Shown: positions 1 through 8,227, counted from the first letter of the stretch. The stretch is 17,042 nucleotides of DNA from an uncultured Megamonas sp. (GCA_900556715.1 USPM01000018.1:1-17042), one strand, 5' to 3'. Notes: generated by a model from the letters alone, not told the origin. Numbers and translations are program-made.

Positions 1-1
1 T

Positions 2-49
2 AATATCGTTCGCGTTGGCACAGGTATCTTCGGCCCACGTCAATATTAA
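2..49 (+). CDS. yggS: YggS/YlmE-type PLP homeostasis protein, C-terminal tip (partial)
   Basis: Only the last 15 codons and the TAA stop are present, reading NIVRVGTGIFGPRQY. This matches the usual C-terminus of the YggS/YlmE/PROSC family (a V-R-[IV]-G-[TS]-x-I-F-G-x-R-x-Y pattern). These proteins bind pyridoxal 5'-phosphate on an alanine-racemase-like barrel and buffer the cofactor; the residues here are part of the phosphate-binding end. The gene lies 12 nt before sepF, the same order (ylmE-sepF) as in the Bacillus ylm cluster downstream of ftsZ, which supports the call. The rest of the gene is outside the window. The identification rests on a short peptide plus gene order. Confidence 0.8.
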   Translation, partial: NIVRVGTGIFGPRQY

Positions 50-61
50 GGAGAATTTATT

Positions 62-508
62 ATGAAACTTGTAGACAAAATCCGTAACAAAATGGGACAA
101 AATTCTGAGTCTGAGGAGTATATTGAAGAAGTGGAAAATACAGATGATAACGATGTACAAGCTACAAATTATCAAAATCCTGATAATGTAGTTGATTTCA
201 AAAATAAAGCAAAGACAAATAATCAATTAAAAGTAATGGTGATTGAACCCGTTTCTTTTGATGATGCTCAACAAGTGGCAGATCATATTCGCAATCACAA
301 ACCTGTTGTCGTAAATTTTGAAAACACTAATAGCGATGTTGCTAAACGCATTATTGATTTTATCAGTGGTACAACTTATGCACTATCTGGTGATATCAAA
401 AAAGTCGGTAAAAATGTATTTATGTGTGCCCCAGATAATGTTAGTGTTAATTTTTCTGAAGAATTAAAGAAAAATACAACTTCAACATCTATGCCTTGGG
501 AAGAATAA
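62..508 (+). CDS. sepF: Cell division protein SepF
   Basis: SepF is a membrane anchor for FtsZ that also organises the Z ring in Firmicutes, Actinobacteria and cyanobacteria. The 148-residue protein has the family layout. A short N-terminal amphipathic segment (MKLVDKIRNKMG) should be the membrane-targeting helix. An acidic, low-complexity linker runs to about residue 50. The SepF core spans about residues 57-135 and includes VMVIEPVSFDDAQQVADHIR, the VVVNFENTNSDVAKRIIDF stretch and the GDIKKVGKNVFMCAP end. The start is supported by AAGGAG at 48-53, 8 nt before the ATG. It sits between yggS and ylmH, as in the classical ylm cluster, but no ylmG-type gene lies between it and ylmH. Regulation is probably with the upstream division genes, since no promoter is visible in the 12-nt gap. 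Confidence 0.95.
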   Translation: MKLVDKIRNKMGQNSESEEYIEEVENTDDNDVQATNYQNPDNVVDFKNKAKTNNQLKVMVIEPVSFDDAQQVADHIRNHKPVVVNFENTNSDVAKRIIDFISGTTYALSGDIKKVGKNVFMCAPDNVSVNFSEELKKNTTSTSMPWEE

Positions 509-532
509 ACAAAAAGGATTGATTTTTTTATA

Positions 533-1318
533 ATGGCAGACCGTGAAAAGATTATTCGCTTTTATAAAGGTACAGAAGGCGAAGAAATTGTTATAAAATT
601 AATTGATGCTGTAGAAGCTGTAAACAAAACAAGAAAATTTCGTGCTACAGATTTTCTTGATCCTTATGGTTGTGAAATAGCTGAAACAGTAGTTGCTCAC
701 TATGATGGTATTTCTGTTGATTTTTTTGGCGGTTATATTGGTGCTGAAAGACAATGTGCAAATTTCATTCATGAAGATTTTATGGGAAAACCATCTTATA
801 ATATTTCCGTTGTCAAAGCTACTTGGAATGATAAATTTTATCGCCTTTCTCATCGTGATGTCTTAGGTGCTCTCATGGGACTAGGTATTAAACGCGAACA
901 AATTGGCGATTTATTAATAACCTTAGGTATGGTAAAAATCATCTGTACAACTAAAATGGCTGATTTCATTTTACAAAATTTAACTCAAATTGGAGCTGCC
1001 AAAGTCAGCTGTGAATTAGATGACCTTGGAACAATTGCTCCTCGTGAAGAACGTTGCAAGGAAATCACTTCCACTGTAGCCTCTTTGCGTATTGATTCTA
1101 TAGCAGCATCTGGTTTTGGTGCTTCCCGTAGCAAAATGGTCTCTATCATTGAAGCTGATAAATTAAAACTAAATTGGCAAAGTGTAAAAAATGCTTCTCA
1201 AATGGTAAAACAAGGTGATATCATCTCCATTCGTGGACGAGGTCGCTTAGAAGTGGCTGAAGTCCGTGGGACAACAAAAAAAGGACGTACAGTTGTTTTA
1301 TTAAAACGTTATCTTTAA
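533..1318 (+). CDS. ylmH: YlmH-family S4-domain RNA-binding protein
   Basis: This 261-residue protein matches the YlmH family throughout. The N-terminal part is an alpha/beta region (about residues 20-165, with the FLDPYGCEIAE and VLGALMGLGIKREQIGD stretches). The C-terminal S4 RNA-binding fold covers about residues 184-240, with GFGASRSKM and QGDIISIRGRGR. In Bacillus, YlmH has been linked to ribosome quality control on the large subunit and, through its position, to the division cluster. No catalytic residues are expected. The ATG at 533 follows sepF by 24 nt. The best upstream ribosome site (AAAAAGGA, 511-518) is about 14 nt away, which is long. In many Firmicutes the next gene is divIVA; here it is lspA. 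Confidence 0.92.
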   Translation: MADREKIIRFYKGTEGEEIVIKLIDAVEAVNKTRKFRATDFLDPYGCEIAETVVAHYDGISVDFFGGYIGAERQCANFIHEDFMGKPSYNISVVKATWNDKFYRLSHRDVLGALMGLGIKREQIGDLLITLGMVKIICTTKMADFILQNLTQIGAAKVSCELDDLGTIAPREERCKEITSTVASLRIDSIAASGFGASRSKMVSIIEADKLKLNWQSVKNASQMVKQGDIISIRGRGRLEVAEVRGTTKKGRTVVLLKRYL

Positions 1319-1336
1319 TCTTAGGAGATTTTATCA

Positions 1337-1792
1337 GTGTTTTTTTTATCCACATTTGTTATTTTAATTATTATATTAGACCAATTGATAAAATATTTTG
1401 TTGTCAATAATATGTTTTTAGGTGAATCCATCCCTATCATTCCGCATTTATTGCATCTCACTTATATTTTAAATCCAGGGGCAGCCTTCGGTATCCTAGA
1501 AAATAAACGTTTCTTTTTCATCTTTATCGCTGTAATTTTGATATTTGCTATCGTTTATTTTCGCTCTAAAATCATAAAACTAAACAAGATATTTCAATTG
1601 GGTATAGCCATGCTTTTTAGTGGTGCTATCGGCAATATGATTGACCGTATCTTTATTGGTAAAGTCGTCGACTACATTGATTTTCGTATTTGGCCAATTT
1701 TTAATCTTGCCGATATCGCTATTGTCTGCGGCTGTATTCTCGTTATTTTTGAATTATTATTTACTACAGATCAAGGAAAACCTAATGACTAA
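1337..1792 (+). CDS. lspA: Lipoprotein signal peptidase (signal peptidase II)
   Basis: LspA cleaves the signal peptide from prolipoproteins after Lgt has added diacylglycerol, acting in the cytoplasmic membrane as an aspartic protease. The 151-residue protein has about four membrane segments and the conserved family boxes: ILDQLIKYFVV near the N-terminus with Asp15, LNPGAAFGIL at 45-54, GAIGNMIDRIFIGKVVDYID at 96-115, and WPIFNLAD at 119-126. Asp112 and Asp126 are the expected catalytic pair. The start is GTG at 1337, supported by GGAG at 1324-1327 with a 9-nt spacer; no ATG lies at a suitable place. Its 3' end overlaps the start of rluD by 8 nt, so the two are probably translationally coupled. 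Confidence 0.96.
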   Translation: MFFLSTFVILIIILDQLIKYFVVNNMFLGESIPIIPHLLHLTYILNPGAAFGILENKRFFFIFIAVILIFAIVYFRSKIIKLNKIFQLGIAMLFSGAIGNMIDRIFIGKVVDYIDFRIWPIFNLADIAIVCGCILVIFELLFTTDQGKPND

Positions 1793-2699
1793 AACATACA
1801 CTATTACTGATGAAGTTGGCACTAGATTAGATGTTTTTCTTGCTAGTCAAGAAGATAATCCCTCTCGTGCTAGTATTCAAAAAATGATTTCTGATGGTGC
1901 TATCACTGTCAACAATGAAACTAAACGTGCAAACTATAAATTAAAAGCTAACGACCAAATCATTATGACATTTGAACTACCTACAGAAATCGAAATAAAA
2001 CCAGAAAATATTCCCTTAGATATTCTCTATGAAGATAACGATATTATCGTCATCAACAAAGCCCGTGGCATGGTAGTTCATCCAGCCGCTGGCATCTATA
2101 CAGGGACTTTAGTAAATGCGTTACTTTATCATTGTCATGATGAACTCTCTGGCATCAATGGTAAAATCAGACCTGGAATTGTTCATCGTTTAGATAAAGA
2201 TACTTCTGGCGTTATGGTGGTGGCTAAAAATGATTTTGCTCATAATGATTTAGCACTACAAATAGGCAGTAAATCTGCTACTAAAGAATATGTAGCTCTT
2301 GTTCACGGTAATATTACTGAAGAGAGAGGCATTATCAATGGTAATATTGGTCGCCATCCCATAGACCGCAAAAAAATGGCAGTTGTGACAAACGGCGGAA
2401 AACCAGCAACTACTGTTTTTCACGTGTTGGAACGTTATAAAAACTGCACTTATGTACAATGTAAATTACTGACAGGTAGAACACATCAAATTCGCGTTCA
2501 CATGGCATATATCGGACATCCTCTTATTGGTGATCCAAAATATTGTAACAGTAAAAATAAATTTAATATTGAAGGACAAGCTCTTCATTCTTTGAATTTA
2601 AAAATAATTCACCCTCGTACCAAAAAGGAAATGACATTTACTGCACCACTTCCTGATGATATGCAAAATTTATTAAAATATTTTCGTCAAACAATATAA
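1785..2699 (+). CDS. rluD: Large-subunit rRNA pseudouridine synthase, RluA/RluD family
   Basis: This enzyme converts selected uridines of 23S rRNA to pseudouridine. The 304-residue protein has an N-terminal S4 domain (about residues 13-60, with TRLDVFLA) and a RluA-type catalytic domain. The signature GIVHRLDKDTSGVMVVAKN holds the catalytic Asp137, and the family block LLTGRTHQIRVHMAYIGHPL lies further on. The frame stays open upstream to 1641, but that part is lspA read out of frame. The ATG at 1785 has AAGGA at 1773-1777 and gives the usual N-terminus, so I place the start there. It overlaps lspA by 8 nt. The lspA-rluD pairing is common in Firmicutes. Whether the target sites are those of RluD (1911/1915/1917 in E. 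coli) cannot be told from sequence alone, so the symbol is a family-level label. Confidence 0.92.
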   Translation: MTKTYTITDEVGTRLDVFLASQEDNPSRASIQKMISDGAITVNNETKRANYKLKANDQIIMTFELPTEIEIKPENIPLDILYEDNDIIVINKARGMVVHPAAGIYTGTLVNALLYHCHDELSGINGKIRPGIVHRLDKDTSGVMVVAKNDFAHNDLALQIGSKSATKEYVALVHGNITEERGIINGNIGRHPIDRKKMAVVTNGGKPATTVFHVLERYKNCTYVQCKLLTGRTHQIRVHMAYIGHPLIGDPKYCNSKNKFNIEGQALHSLNLKIIHPRTKKEMTFTAPLPDDMQNLLKYFRQTI

Positions 2700-2711
2700 A
2701 TATTTATATAA

Positions 2712-3284
<573 letters not shown>

Positions 3285-3285
3285 A

Positions 3286-3332
3286 AAAAAGCTGTAATTT
3301 CTAAGTATAAAACTTAAAAATTACAGCTTTTT
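3286..3332. terminator. Bidirectional terminator shared by pyrR and sigH
   Basis: A perfect 15-bp inverted repeat (3286-3300 with 3318-3332) has GCTGTAATTT at its core, A-tracts on the left and T-tracts on the right. A second 5-bp stem (3302-3306 with 3312-3316) can form inside the loop. It starts 2 nt after the pyrR stop codon and ends 3 nt before the sigH stop codon on the opposite strand. It can therefore act as a factor-independent terminator in both directions. Confidence 0.9.
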
Positions 3333-3334
3333 TA

Positions 3335-4054
3335 TCAATACATATCTCTAAGATATTTTCCTACAGAACCAAAATCACTCATACTACCTTTTATATCGAT
3401 ATTACCATGACCATCTACATATTTTTCTAATTTACGTTTCACTCGTTGTAGTGCATTATCAATTGACTTTACATGTCTATGTAATTCTACAGCGATTTCT
3501 TGATAAGATTTTCCATCAAGATATGCCATTAAGACTTTCCATTCTAAATCGCTTAATAATTTTTCCATCTTATCTTCAATATCTAAAAACTCTTCGCGAT
3601 GAATCATCATTTCTTCTGGATCAATTACTACTGAACCAGATATTATATCCAATAATGTACGATCTGATTCTTCATCATAGATTGGCTTATTTAGTGATAC
3701 ATACGAATTTAAAGGTATATGCTTTTGTCTTGTAGCTGTTTTTACTGCTGTGATTATCTGTCGTGTAATACACATCTCAGCAAATGCCCTAAATGAAGAT
3801 AATTTATCGCTGCGAAAATCACGAACACCTTTATATAAGCCTATCATTCCTTCTTGAATAATATCTTCTTTGTCCGCACCAATTAAAAAATAGGCCCTAG
3901 CTTTTACTCGTACTAAATTACGATATTTCTTTATGATATAATCTAGTGCGACATCATCATGATTTTCCTTAATTTGCATTACAATTTCTTCATCAGTCAT
4001 TTTTTCTAAACGCTTAACTTTTTCTTCTAGTTCTTTACTATTATTTATTTCCAT
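3335..4054 (-). CDS. sigH: RNA polymerase sigma-H factor (sigma-30)
   Basis: This is a sigma-70-family factor of the SigH/Spo0H group, which in Bacillus drives the transition to stationary phase, competence and early sporulation genes. Region 2 covers about residues 37-100 and includes YRNLVRVKARAYFLIGADKE, IIQEGMIGLYKGVRDF and AFAEMCITRQI. The TATRQKHIPLNSYVSLNKP block follows. The region 4 helix-turn-helix is at about 168-213 (LDGKSYQEIAVELHRHVKSI). From my knowledge of the family, these blocks match Bacillus SigH almost residue for residue. The 239-residue product is about 20 residues longer than Bacillus SigH because of a C-terminal tail after residue 213. GAGGAG (complement of 4063-4068) lies 8 nt before the ATG. 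The gene stands alone on the minus strand between two plus-strand blocks and has its own promoter. Confidence 0.95.
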   Translation of the reverse strand: MEINNSKELEEKVKRLEKMTDEEIVMQIKENHDDVALDYIIKKYRNLVRVKARAYFLIGADKEDIIQEGMIGLYKGVRDFRSDKLSSFRAFAEMCITRQIITAVKTATRQKHIPLNSYVSLNKPIYDEESDRTLLDIISGSVVIDPEEMMIHREEFLDIEDKMEKLLSDLEWKVLMAYLDGKSYQEIAVELHRHVKSIDNALQRVKRKLEKYVDGHGNIDIKGSMSDFGSVGKYLRDMY

Positions 4055-4113
4055 CGCACTATCTCCTCTGTGAAAATAACAACGATTTCCAAAATTTGCA
4101 AGTTATATCCAGA

Positions 4114-4143
4114 ATTATACCATTGAGGTTGTGTTTCAGTCAA
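4114..4143 (-). promoter_or_regulatory. Sigma-A-type promoter for sigH
   Basis: On the minus strand, TTGACT (complement of 4138-4143) and a perfect TATAAT (complement of 4114-4119) are separated by 18 nt. Transcription would start near 4107, giving a leader of about 50 nt before the sigH ATG. This matches the vegetative sigma consensus well. I saw no SigH-type promoter (AGGAWWT and GAAT spaced 11-12 nt) that would suggest autoregulation. Confidence 0.75.
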
Positions 4144-4241
4144 GCCAATATTATAGATAATCAGAATATTTATACAGTTTAATTTTAATATTATGCAAAA
4201 TTAAAATTTAGTAAAATTAGATGAAAAGCTTTATGTTCTCT

Positions 4242-4249
4242 GCTATAAT
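4242..4249 (+). promoter_or_regulatory. Candidate extended -10 promoter for maf-radC-mreBCD
   Basis: TATAAT at 4244-4249 is preceded by TG at 4242-4243 with one base to spare (TGCTATAAT), an extended -10 element. The -35 region at the right distance is poor (ATGAAA at 4221-4226). Transcription would begin near 4256 and leave a leader of about 135 nt before maf. It is the best plus-strand promoter in this gap, and the maf-to-mreD block has no other obvious one. Confidence 0.5.
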
Positions 4250-4390
4250 GAACTTAACCATTCACATTCATAATATGCTATTTTTTATTTTTATATAAAT
4301 CCTAATACAATAGTTATCTTATATCGTATGATTAGTATTCATATGTAAAAGCATATTAATAAACAAAATTATTTATAGAAGGGATTTTTT

Positions 4391-4957
4391 ATGTTAATCT
4401 TAGCTTCATCTTCACCGCGTCGTAAAGAATTATTAGCACAAATCGGTTGCAAATTCGTTTGTCGTCCTAGCAGTTGTGAAGAACTCACTTTTCGCGATGA
4501 ACCCAATCCACAAAAATTAGTCATGCAAAATGCTATTTTAAAAGCAAAAGCCAGCGTTGATAACCATCATAAAGATGAAATAATTTTAGGTTCCGACACT
4601 GTAGTTGCCTTAGACAACAAAATTTATGGTAAACCTAAAGATGATAATGATGCTTTTTGCATGCTCAAAAATCTTTCAGGAAAAACACATCAAGTTTGCA
4701 CTGGTATCGCATTGATAAAAAATGGAAAAATATTTTCTGATGTTTGCACTACTGATGTTACCATGAAAAATTTATCTGATGAGGAAATTTTAAATTATAT
4801 TAAAACAAAAGAACCACAAGATAAAGCAGGAGCTTATGCTATTCAAGGATTAGCTTCTATTTTTATTGAAAAAATCAATGGCTGTTATTTTAATGTAGTA
4901 GGTTTACCTTTAAATTGTTTATATAATTTATGTAAAAAAGCTGATGTTGATTTATGA
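4391..4957 (+). CDS. maf: Maf/YhdE-family nucleoside triphosphate pyrophosphatase
   Basis: Maf proteins hydrolyse non-canonical or excess nucleoside triphosphates (dTTP and UTP in the YhdE subfamily) to monophosphates and have been tied to septum formation in Bacillus. The 188-residue protein has the standard motifs: LASSSPRRKELL near the N-terminus (residues 4-15), GSDTVV with the expected catalytic Asp69, the IYGKPKD stretch, and DKAGAYAIQG at 144-153, which is typical of the dTTP/UTP-type subfamily. AAGGG at 4379-4383 precedes the ATG at good spacing. The last four bases overlap radC (ATGA), which implies translational coupling. The maf-radC-mreBCD order is a widely conserved cluster. Confidence 0.94.
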   Translation: MLILASSSPRRKELLAQIGCKFVCRPSSCEELTFRDEPNPQKLVMQNAILKAKASVDNHHKDEIILGSDTVVALDNKIYGKPKDDNDAFCMLKNLSGKTHQVCTGIALIKNGKIFSDVCTTDVTMKNLSDEEILNYIKTKEPQDKAGAYAIQGLASIFIEKINGCYFNVVGLPLNCLYNLCKKADVDL

Positions 4958-5643
4958 GCACAAGTATCAAAGATTTACCTGATGAAGAACGACCCCGCGA
5001 AAAACTTTTAACTCTTGGAGCCAAAGCTTTAAGCAATGTTGAATTATTAGCTATATTATTACATTCTGGTACACGAAAAAAATCTGTATTTGAATTGGCT
5101 CAAGAAATTTTAGCCAAATATAAAGAGGAAGGTTTATCTTCTCTTGTCAATTCTTCACCTAAAGAATTAATTTCTATCAAAGGTTTAGGTTTCGCTAAAA
5201 TAGCTACATTATTAGCTGCAATTGAACTTGGTCTGCGTTTAGCTAAAAAACCCACTACACAAAAATTAGCTATACGACGACCTTCAGATGTTGTAAACTA
5301 TGTAATGCCTAGACTTCGCTATGAAAAAAGAGAGCATTTTGCTATTTTACTCTTAGATACTAAAAATCAAATCATAGCGTTTCCAGATATTTCCATCGGT
5401 AGTTTAAATGCCTCTATTGTTCATCCACGTGAAGTTTTTCGCTGTGCTATCAATCATTTTGCTTCATCTATGATACTTGTACACAATCATCCTAGTGGAG
5501 ATCCTAGCCCAAGTATAGAGGATATTAAAGTGACTAAAAAGCTAATAGAAGGCAGTAAAATACTTGATATAGAAATTTTAGACCATATTATTGTTGGAGA
5601 TAATAAATTTACTAGCTTAAAACAACAAGGTATGATAAAATAA
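4954..5643 (+). CDS. radC: RadC family JAB/MPN-domain protein
   Basis: The 229-residue protein has an N-terminal helical part with a helix-hairpin-helix-like stretch (about residues 67-85, ELISIKGLGFAKIATLL) and a C-terminal JAB1/MPN metal-binding domain. The zinc-ligand motif is complete: HNHPSGDPSPSIED, with His177, His179 and Asp190. RadC was first named for DNA repair, but that role has been disputed, and its true biochemical job is not settled. The start overlaps the maf stop by 4 nt. It sits between maf and mreB, the usual place for radC in Firmicutes and in many proteobacteria. Confidence 0.94.
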   Translation: MSTSIKDLPDEERPREKLLTLGAKALSNVELLAILLHSGTRKKSVFELAQEILAKYKEEGLSSLVNSSPKELISIKGLGFAKIATLLAAIELGLRLAKKPTTQKLAIRRPSDVVNYVMPRLRYEKREHFAILLLDTKNQIIAFPDISIGSLNASIVHPREVFRCAINHFASSMILVHNHPSGDPSPSIEDIKVTKKLIEGSKILDIEILDHIIVGDNKFTSLKQQGMIK

Positions 5644-5683
5644 ATAGTCAGATTGTTATTCAATGAAGGGAGAATGTTTTAAC

Positions 5684-6727
5684 ATGAAGTGGAATTTATT
5701 TGGTGGTTTTTCCCAAGATATCGGTATCGATTTAGGAACAGCCAATACCCTTGTACATTTAAAAGGAAAAGGTATTGTGCTCAGAGAACCATCTGTTGTT
5801 GCTATTAGGAAAGATACAGGAGCAGTTCTTGCTGTTGGTTCTGATGCCAAAGGCATGATTGGTCGTACTCCAGGCAATATCGTAGCTATTCGTCCAATGA
5901 AAGATGGCGTAATTGCTGATTTTGAAGTTACTCAAGCAATGTTAAAATATTTTATAAATAAAGCTAGAAATGGTTCTTCCTTTAGCAAACCTCGTGTTGT
6001 TGTAGGTGTACCATCTGGTGTAACTGAAGTAGAAAAACGTGCTGTTATCGATGCAGCTATTCAAGCTGGTGCTAGAGAAGCATATTTGATTGAAGAACCT
6101 ATGGCAGCTGCTATCGGTGCTGGTCTGCCTGTTGAAGAAGCTACAGGTAGTATGGTTGTTGATATCGGTGGTGGTACTACAGAAATCGCCGTTATTTCTC
6201 TTGGCGGTATCGTTACAAGTTGCTCTATTCGTGTAGCTGGTGATGCTTTAGATTCTGCTATCATTCAATATATCAAACGCAAATACAGCCTCATGATCGG
6301 TGAACGCACTGCTGAAGAAATCAAAATGTCTATTGGTAATGCTATGGTTAGCGATGATATGCAAAAGGATTTTGAAATCCGTGGTCGTGACCTTGTTAGT
6401 GGTTTACCAAAAACATTAGAAATTCACGCTGAAGAAATCACTGAAGCATTAAAAGAACCTGTTAAGAAAATAGTCGATGTTGTAAAAGTTACACTTGAAA
6501 GAACACCACCTGAACTTGCTGCTGATATCTTAGACCGTGGTATCATGTTGACTGGTGGCGGTGCTTTATTACACAATTTAGATAAATTACTTGCTCAAGA
6601 AACAGGTATGCCTGTAATCATTGCCGAAGATCCATTATCTTGCGTTGGTGAAGGTACTGGAAAATCCTTAGAAAATATTAATCTCTTAAATAATGTAATT
6701 ATTAGCGATAAGAAGTTGAATAAATAA
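5684..6727 (+). CDS. mreB: Rod shape-determining protein MreB
   Basis: MreB is the bacterial actin that forms membrane-bound filaments and guides peptidoglycan synthesis along the cell side wall. The 347-residue product has the actin-fold ATP-binding motifs: phosphate-1 [11 protein letters not shown] (about residues 12-22), phosphate-2 DIGGGTTE (160-167) and the adenosine motif TGGGALL (from residue 290). The N-terminus MKWNLFGG could insert in the membrane as a short amphipathic segment. An earlier in-frame ATG (5663) overlaps the ribosome site GAAGGGAG (5665-5672), which is well placed for the ATG at 5684, so I use the latter. The stop codon shares one base with the start of mreC. Gene order radC-mreB-mreC-mreD is conserved. 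Confidence 0.97.
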   Translation: MKWNLFGGFSQDIGIDLGTANTLVHLKGKGIVLREPSVVAIRKDTGAVLAVGSDAKGMIGRTPGNIVAIRPMKDGVIADFEVTQAMLKYFINKARNGSSFSKPRVVVGVPSGVTEVEKRAVIDAAIQAGAREAYLIEEPMAAAIGAGLPVEEATGSMVVDIGGGTTEIAVISLGGIVTSCSIRVAGDALDSAIIQYIKRKYSLMIGERTAEEIKMSIGNAMVSDDMQKDFEIRGRDLVSGLPKTLEIHAEEITEALKEPVKKIVDVVKVTLERTPPELAADILDRGIMLTGGGALLHNLDKLLAQETGMPVIIAEDPLSCVGEGTGKSLENINLLNNVIISDKKLNK

Positions 6728-7680
6728 TGAAATTATCATCAAAACGCCCTTTAATCGTTTTATTCATCGTTATTAGTGTAATATGTATTCTCTTTTTTGC
6801 CGCTATAAATAAATTCAATGCACCACTTGCAAATGCCATTGTCGTTAATGTATTAGCACCATTTCAATCTGTTACTAGTACAATTTCAAGCAAGTGCAAT
6901 GATTTTCGTAATTACGTCTACGATGTATTTTATGTATATGACCAAAATAGAGAACTTAAAGCTCAAAATGATGATTTAAAACTCAAAGTCGCTCGTACCG
7001 CTGAGCTCGAAGCTGAAAATGCTAGTCTACGTCAATTATTGAATTATAAAAAAGCTAATTTACAATTTGATTTATTACCAGCTAACGTTATTGGTCGAGA
7101 TATGGCTACTTGGAGCAGTCATATTATCATTAATCGTGGTACAAATGATGGTGTTCAAAAAAATATGACAGTCATCACACCAGATGGACTCGTTGGTAAT
7201 ATTCATGAAGCTTATCCTTCTTATTCAGAAGTTGAGCTTATCACTGATCCTCGTTCAGCTGTTGGTTCTATCGTTCAACGTGCAGATTCTCGCGTTGCTG
7301 GTGTTGTCAAAGGCTCTGCTGACTCCAATTCTGCTATTAATATGACTAATATTCCTCAAAATGCCAATATTGTCGAAGGTGATACTATTATCACATCTGG
7401 CTTTGGTGGTATCTATCCAAAAGGAATTCCAATTGGTACAGTAGCAAGTATTCAAAATGATAGTGGTGGATTATTGCAATATGCGATTTTATACCCTTGC
7501 GTTGATTTTCAGAAACTTGAAAATGTCGCTATTATCATCAATCATCGTGAATTAGCTGCACCTGTTCCAGCTACTCCTACACCAACTCAGCAACAAGCAC
7601 CTCAACAACAACCGGCAACAAATAATCAACAACAAGCTACCCCAGCTCCAACTCAACCTGCTACAGGTGATATGAAATGA
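6727..7680 (+). CDS. mreC: Rod shape-determining protein MreC
   Basis: MreC is a bitopic membrane protein whose periplasmic part scaffolds the elongation machinery and activates PBP2. The 317-residue product has one N-terminal membrane segment (about residues 8-28), a coiled coil (about 75-105, ELKAQNDDLKLKVARTAELE), and the beta-rich MreC domain (about 115-275, with the NRGTNDGV and GLVGNI stretches). It ends in about 40 residues rich in Gln, Pro, Thr and Ala with no recognised fold. Such tails vary between species. Translation starts from TAATG, where the mreB stop and the mreC start share one base; the ribosome site is weak, so coupling to mreB is likely. The 3' end overlaps mreD by 4 nt. 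Confidence 0.95.
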   Translation: MKLSSKRPLIVLFIVISVICILFFAAINKFNAPLANAIVVNVLAPFQSVTSTISSKCNDFRNYVYDVFYVYDQNRELKAQNDDLKLKVARTAELEAENASLRQLLNYKKANLQFDLLPANVIGRDMATWSSHIIINRGTNDGVQKNMTVITPDGLVGNIHEAYPSYSEVELITDPRSAVGSIVQRADSRVAGVVKGSADSNSAINMTNIPQNANIVEGDTIITSGFGGIYPKGIPIGTVASIQNDSGGLLQYAILYPCVDFQKLENVAIIINHRELAAPVPATPTPTQQQAPQQQPATNNQQQATPAPTQPATGDMK

Positions 7681-8183
7681 AAACATTAATACCTTGTTTT
7701 TTATTATTATTTATTGCCTATCTTTTACAATCATCTATTTTTAATGTTATCGCTTATGATGGAATTTCTGTAGATTTAGTTTTATTGGTGACTGTTTTCT
7801 TTAGCATCATTTATGATAAACATGCTATATTATATGGATTTTGTGCGGGATTATTTCAAGACTTGGCTTCTGGTACATTTTTAGGTATCCATACACTAAG
7901 CTTATTAATCATCTGCATATTAATCCACAAAATATCTCAGCTCATCTATAAAGAAAACATATTTTTACCGCTTATAGCTGGTATATTTGCTACTTGCTTA
8001 AATTATTTTATCATTGCTTTACTTATCTTTTTATTAGGCTATAGCTATAGTATTTGGCAGATTATAAACAATACAATCATTGCCTTAATTTATAACTTAA
8101 TCTTTGCTTATCCTGTGTATTTTATCATCATGAAAATAGATGCTAAACTTCAATATTGGATAAAAAGATCTGAGCAATTTTAA
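7677..8183 (+). CDS. mreD: Rod shape-determining protein MreD
   Basis: MreD is the small polytopic membrane partner of MreC in the elongation complex. The 168-residue product is almost wholly hydrophobic, with about five membrane segments, and contains the family-like stretch YGFCAGLFQDLASGTFLGIH (an acidic D-x-x-S-G turn inside the membrane). MreD sequences are poorly conserved, so the call also rests on the ATGA overlap with mreC and on the mreBC context. It ends the first coupled block; the next gene, mrdA, follows after a 144-base gap that contains a hairpin. Confidence 0.93.
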   Translation: MKTLIPCFLLLFIAYLLQSSIFNVIAYDGISVDLVLLVTVFFSIIYDKHAILYGFCAGLFQDLASGTFLGIHTLSLLIICILIHKISQLIYKENIFLPLIAGIFATCLNYFIIALLIFLLGYSYSIWQIINNTIIALIYNLIFAYPVYFIIMKIDAKLQYWIKRSEQF

Positions 8184-8218
8184 AATCATAAATTATCTAC
8201 AAAAAATCTAGAAGAGTA

Positions 8219-8227
8219 TGATATAAT
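8219..8227 (+). promoter_or_regulatory. Candidate extended -10 promoter upstream of mrdA
   Basis: TATAAT at 8222-8227 is preceded by TG at 8219-8220 (TGATATAAT). No good -35 element is present (TACAAA at 8198-8203 with an 18-nt spacer is the nearest). If used, it would give mrdA-minCDE its own transcript with a leader of about 95 nt that includes the hairpin at 8278-8307. AT-rich DNA throws up such matches by chance, so confidence is moderate. Confidence 0.45.

Larger units (their letters stand above)
4055..4390. other. Divergent intergenic region between sigH and maf
   Basis: This 336-base stretch has no gene that I can support. It holds the sigH promoter on the minus strand, a candidate maf promoter on the plus strand (4244-4249) and an AT-only inverted repeat (AATTTTAAT at 4181-4189 with its complement at 4200-4208, 10-nt loop) between them. 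The rest is very AT-rich. I see no riboswitch fold, tRNA or small RNA with a clear terminator. Confidence 0.6.

Noticed and set aside
599..853. An 84-codon minus-strand frame opposite ylmH, and similar frames opposite mreB, minD and the MFS gene
   Set aside because: All are antisense to well-supported genes, show low-complexity or atypical composition and lack family features.
1641..1784. N-terminal extension of rluD in the frame open from 1641
   Set aside because: This stretch is the lspA coding sequence read in another frame. The ATG at 1785 has a good ribosome site and gives the usual S4-domain N-terminus.
3335..4054. An ECF-type sigma factor
   Set aside because: The region 2 and region 4 sequences match the SigH/sigma-30 group specifically, and no anti-sigma gene is adjacent.
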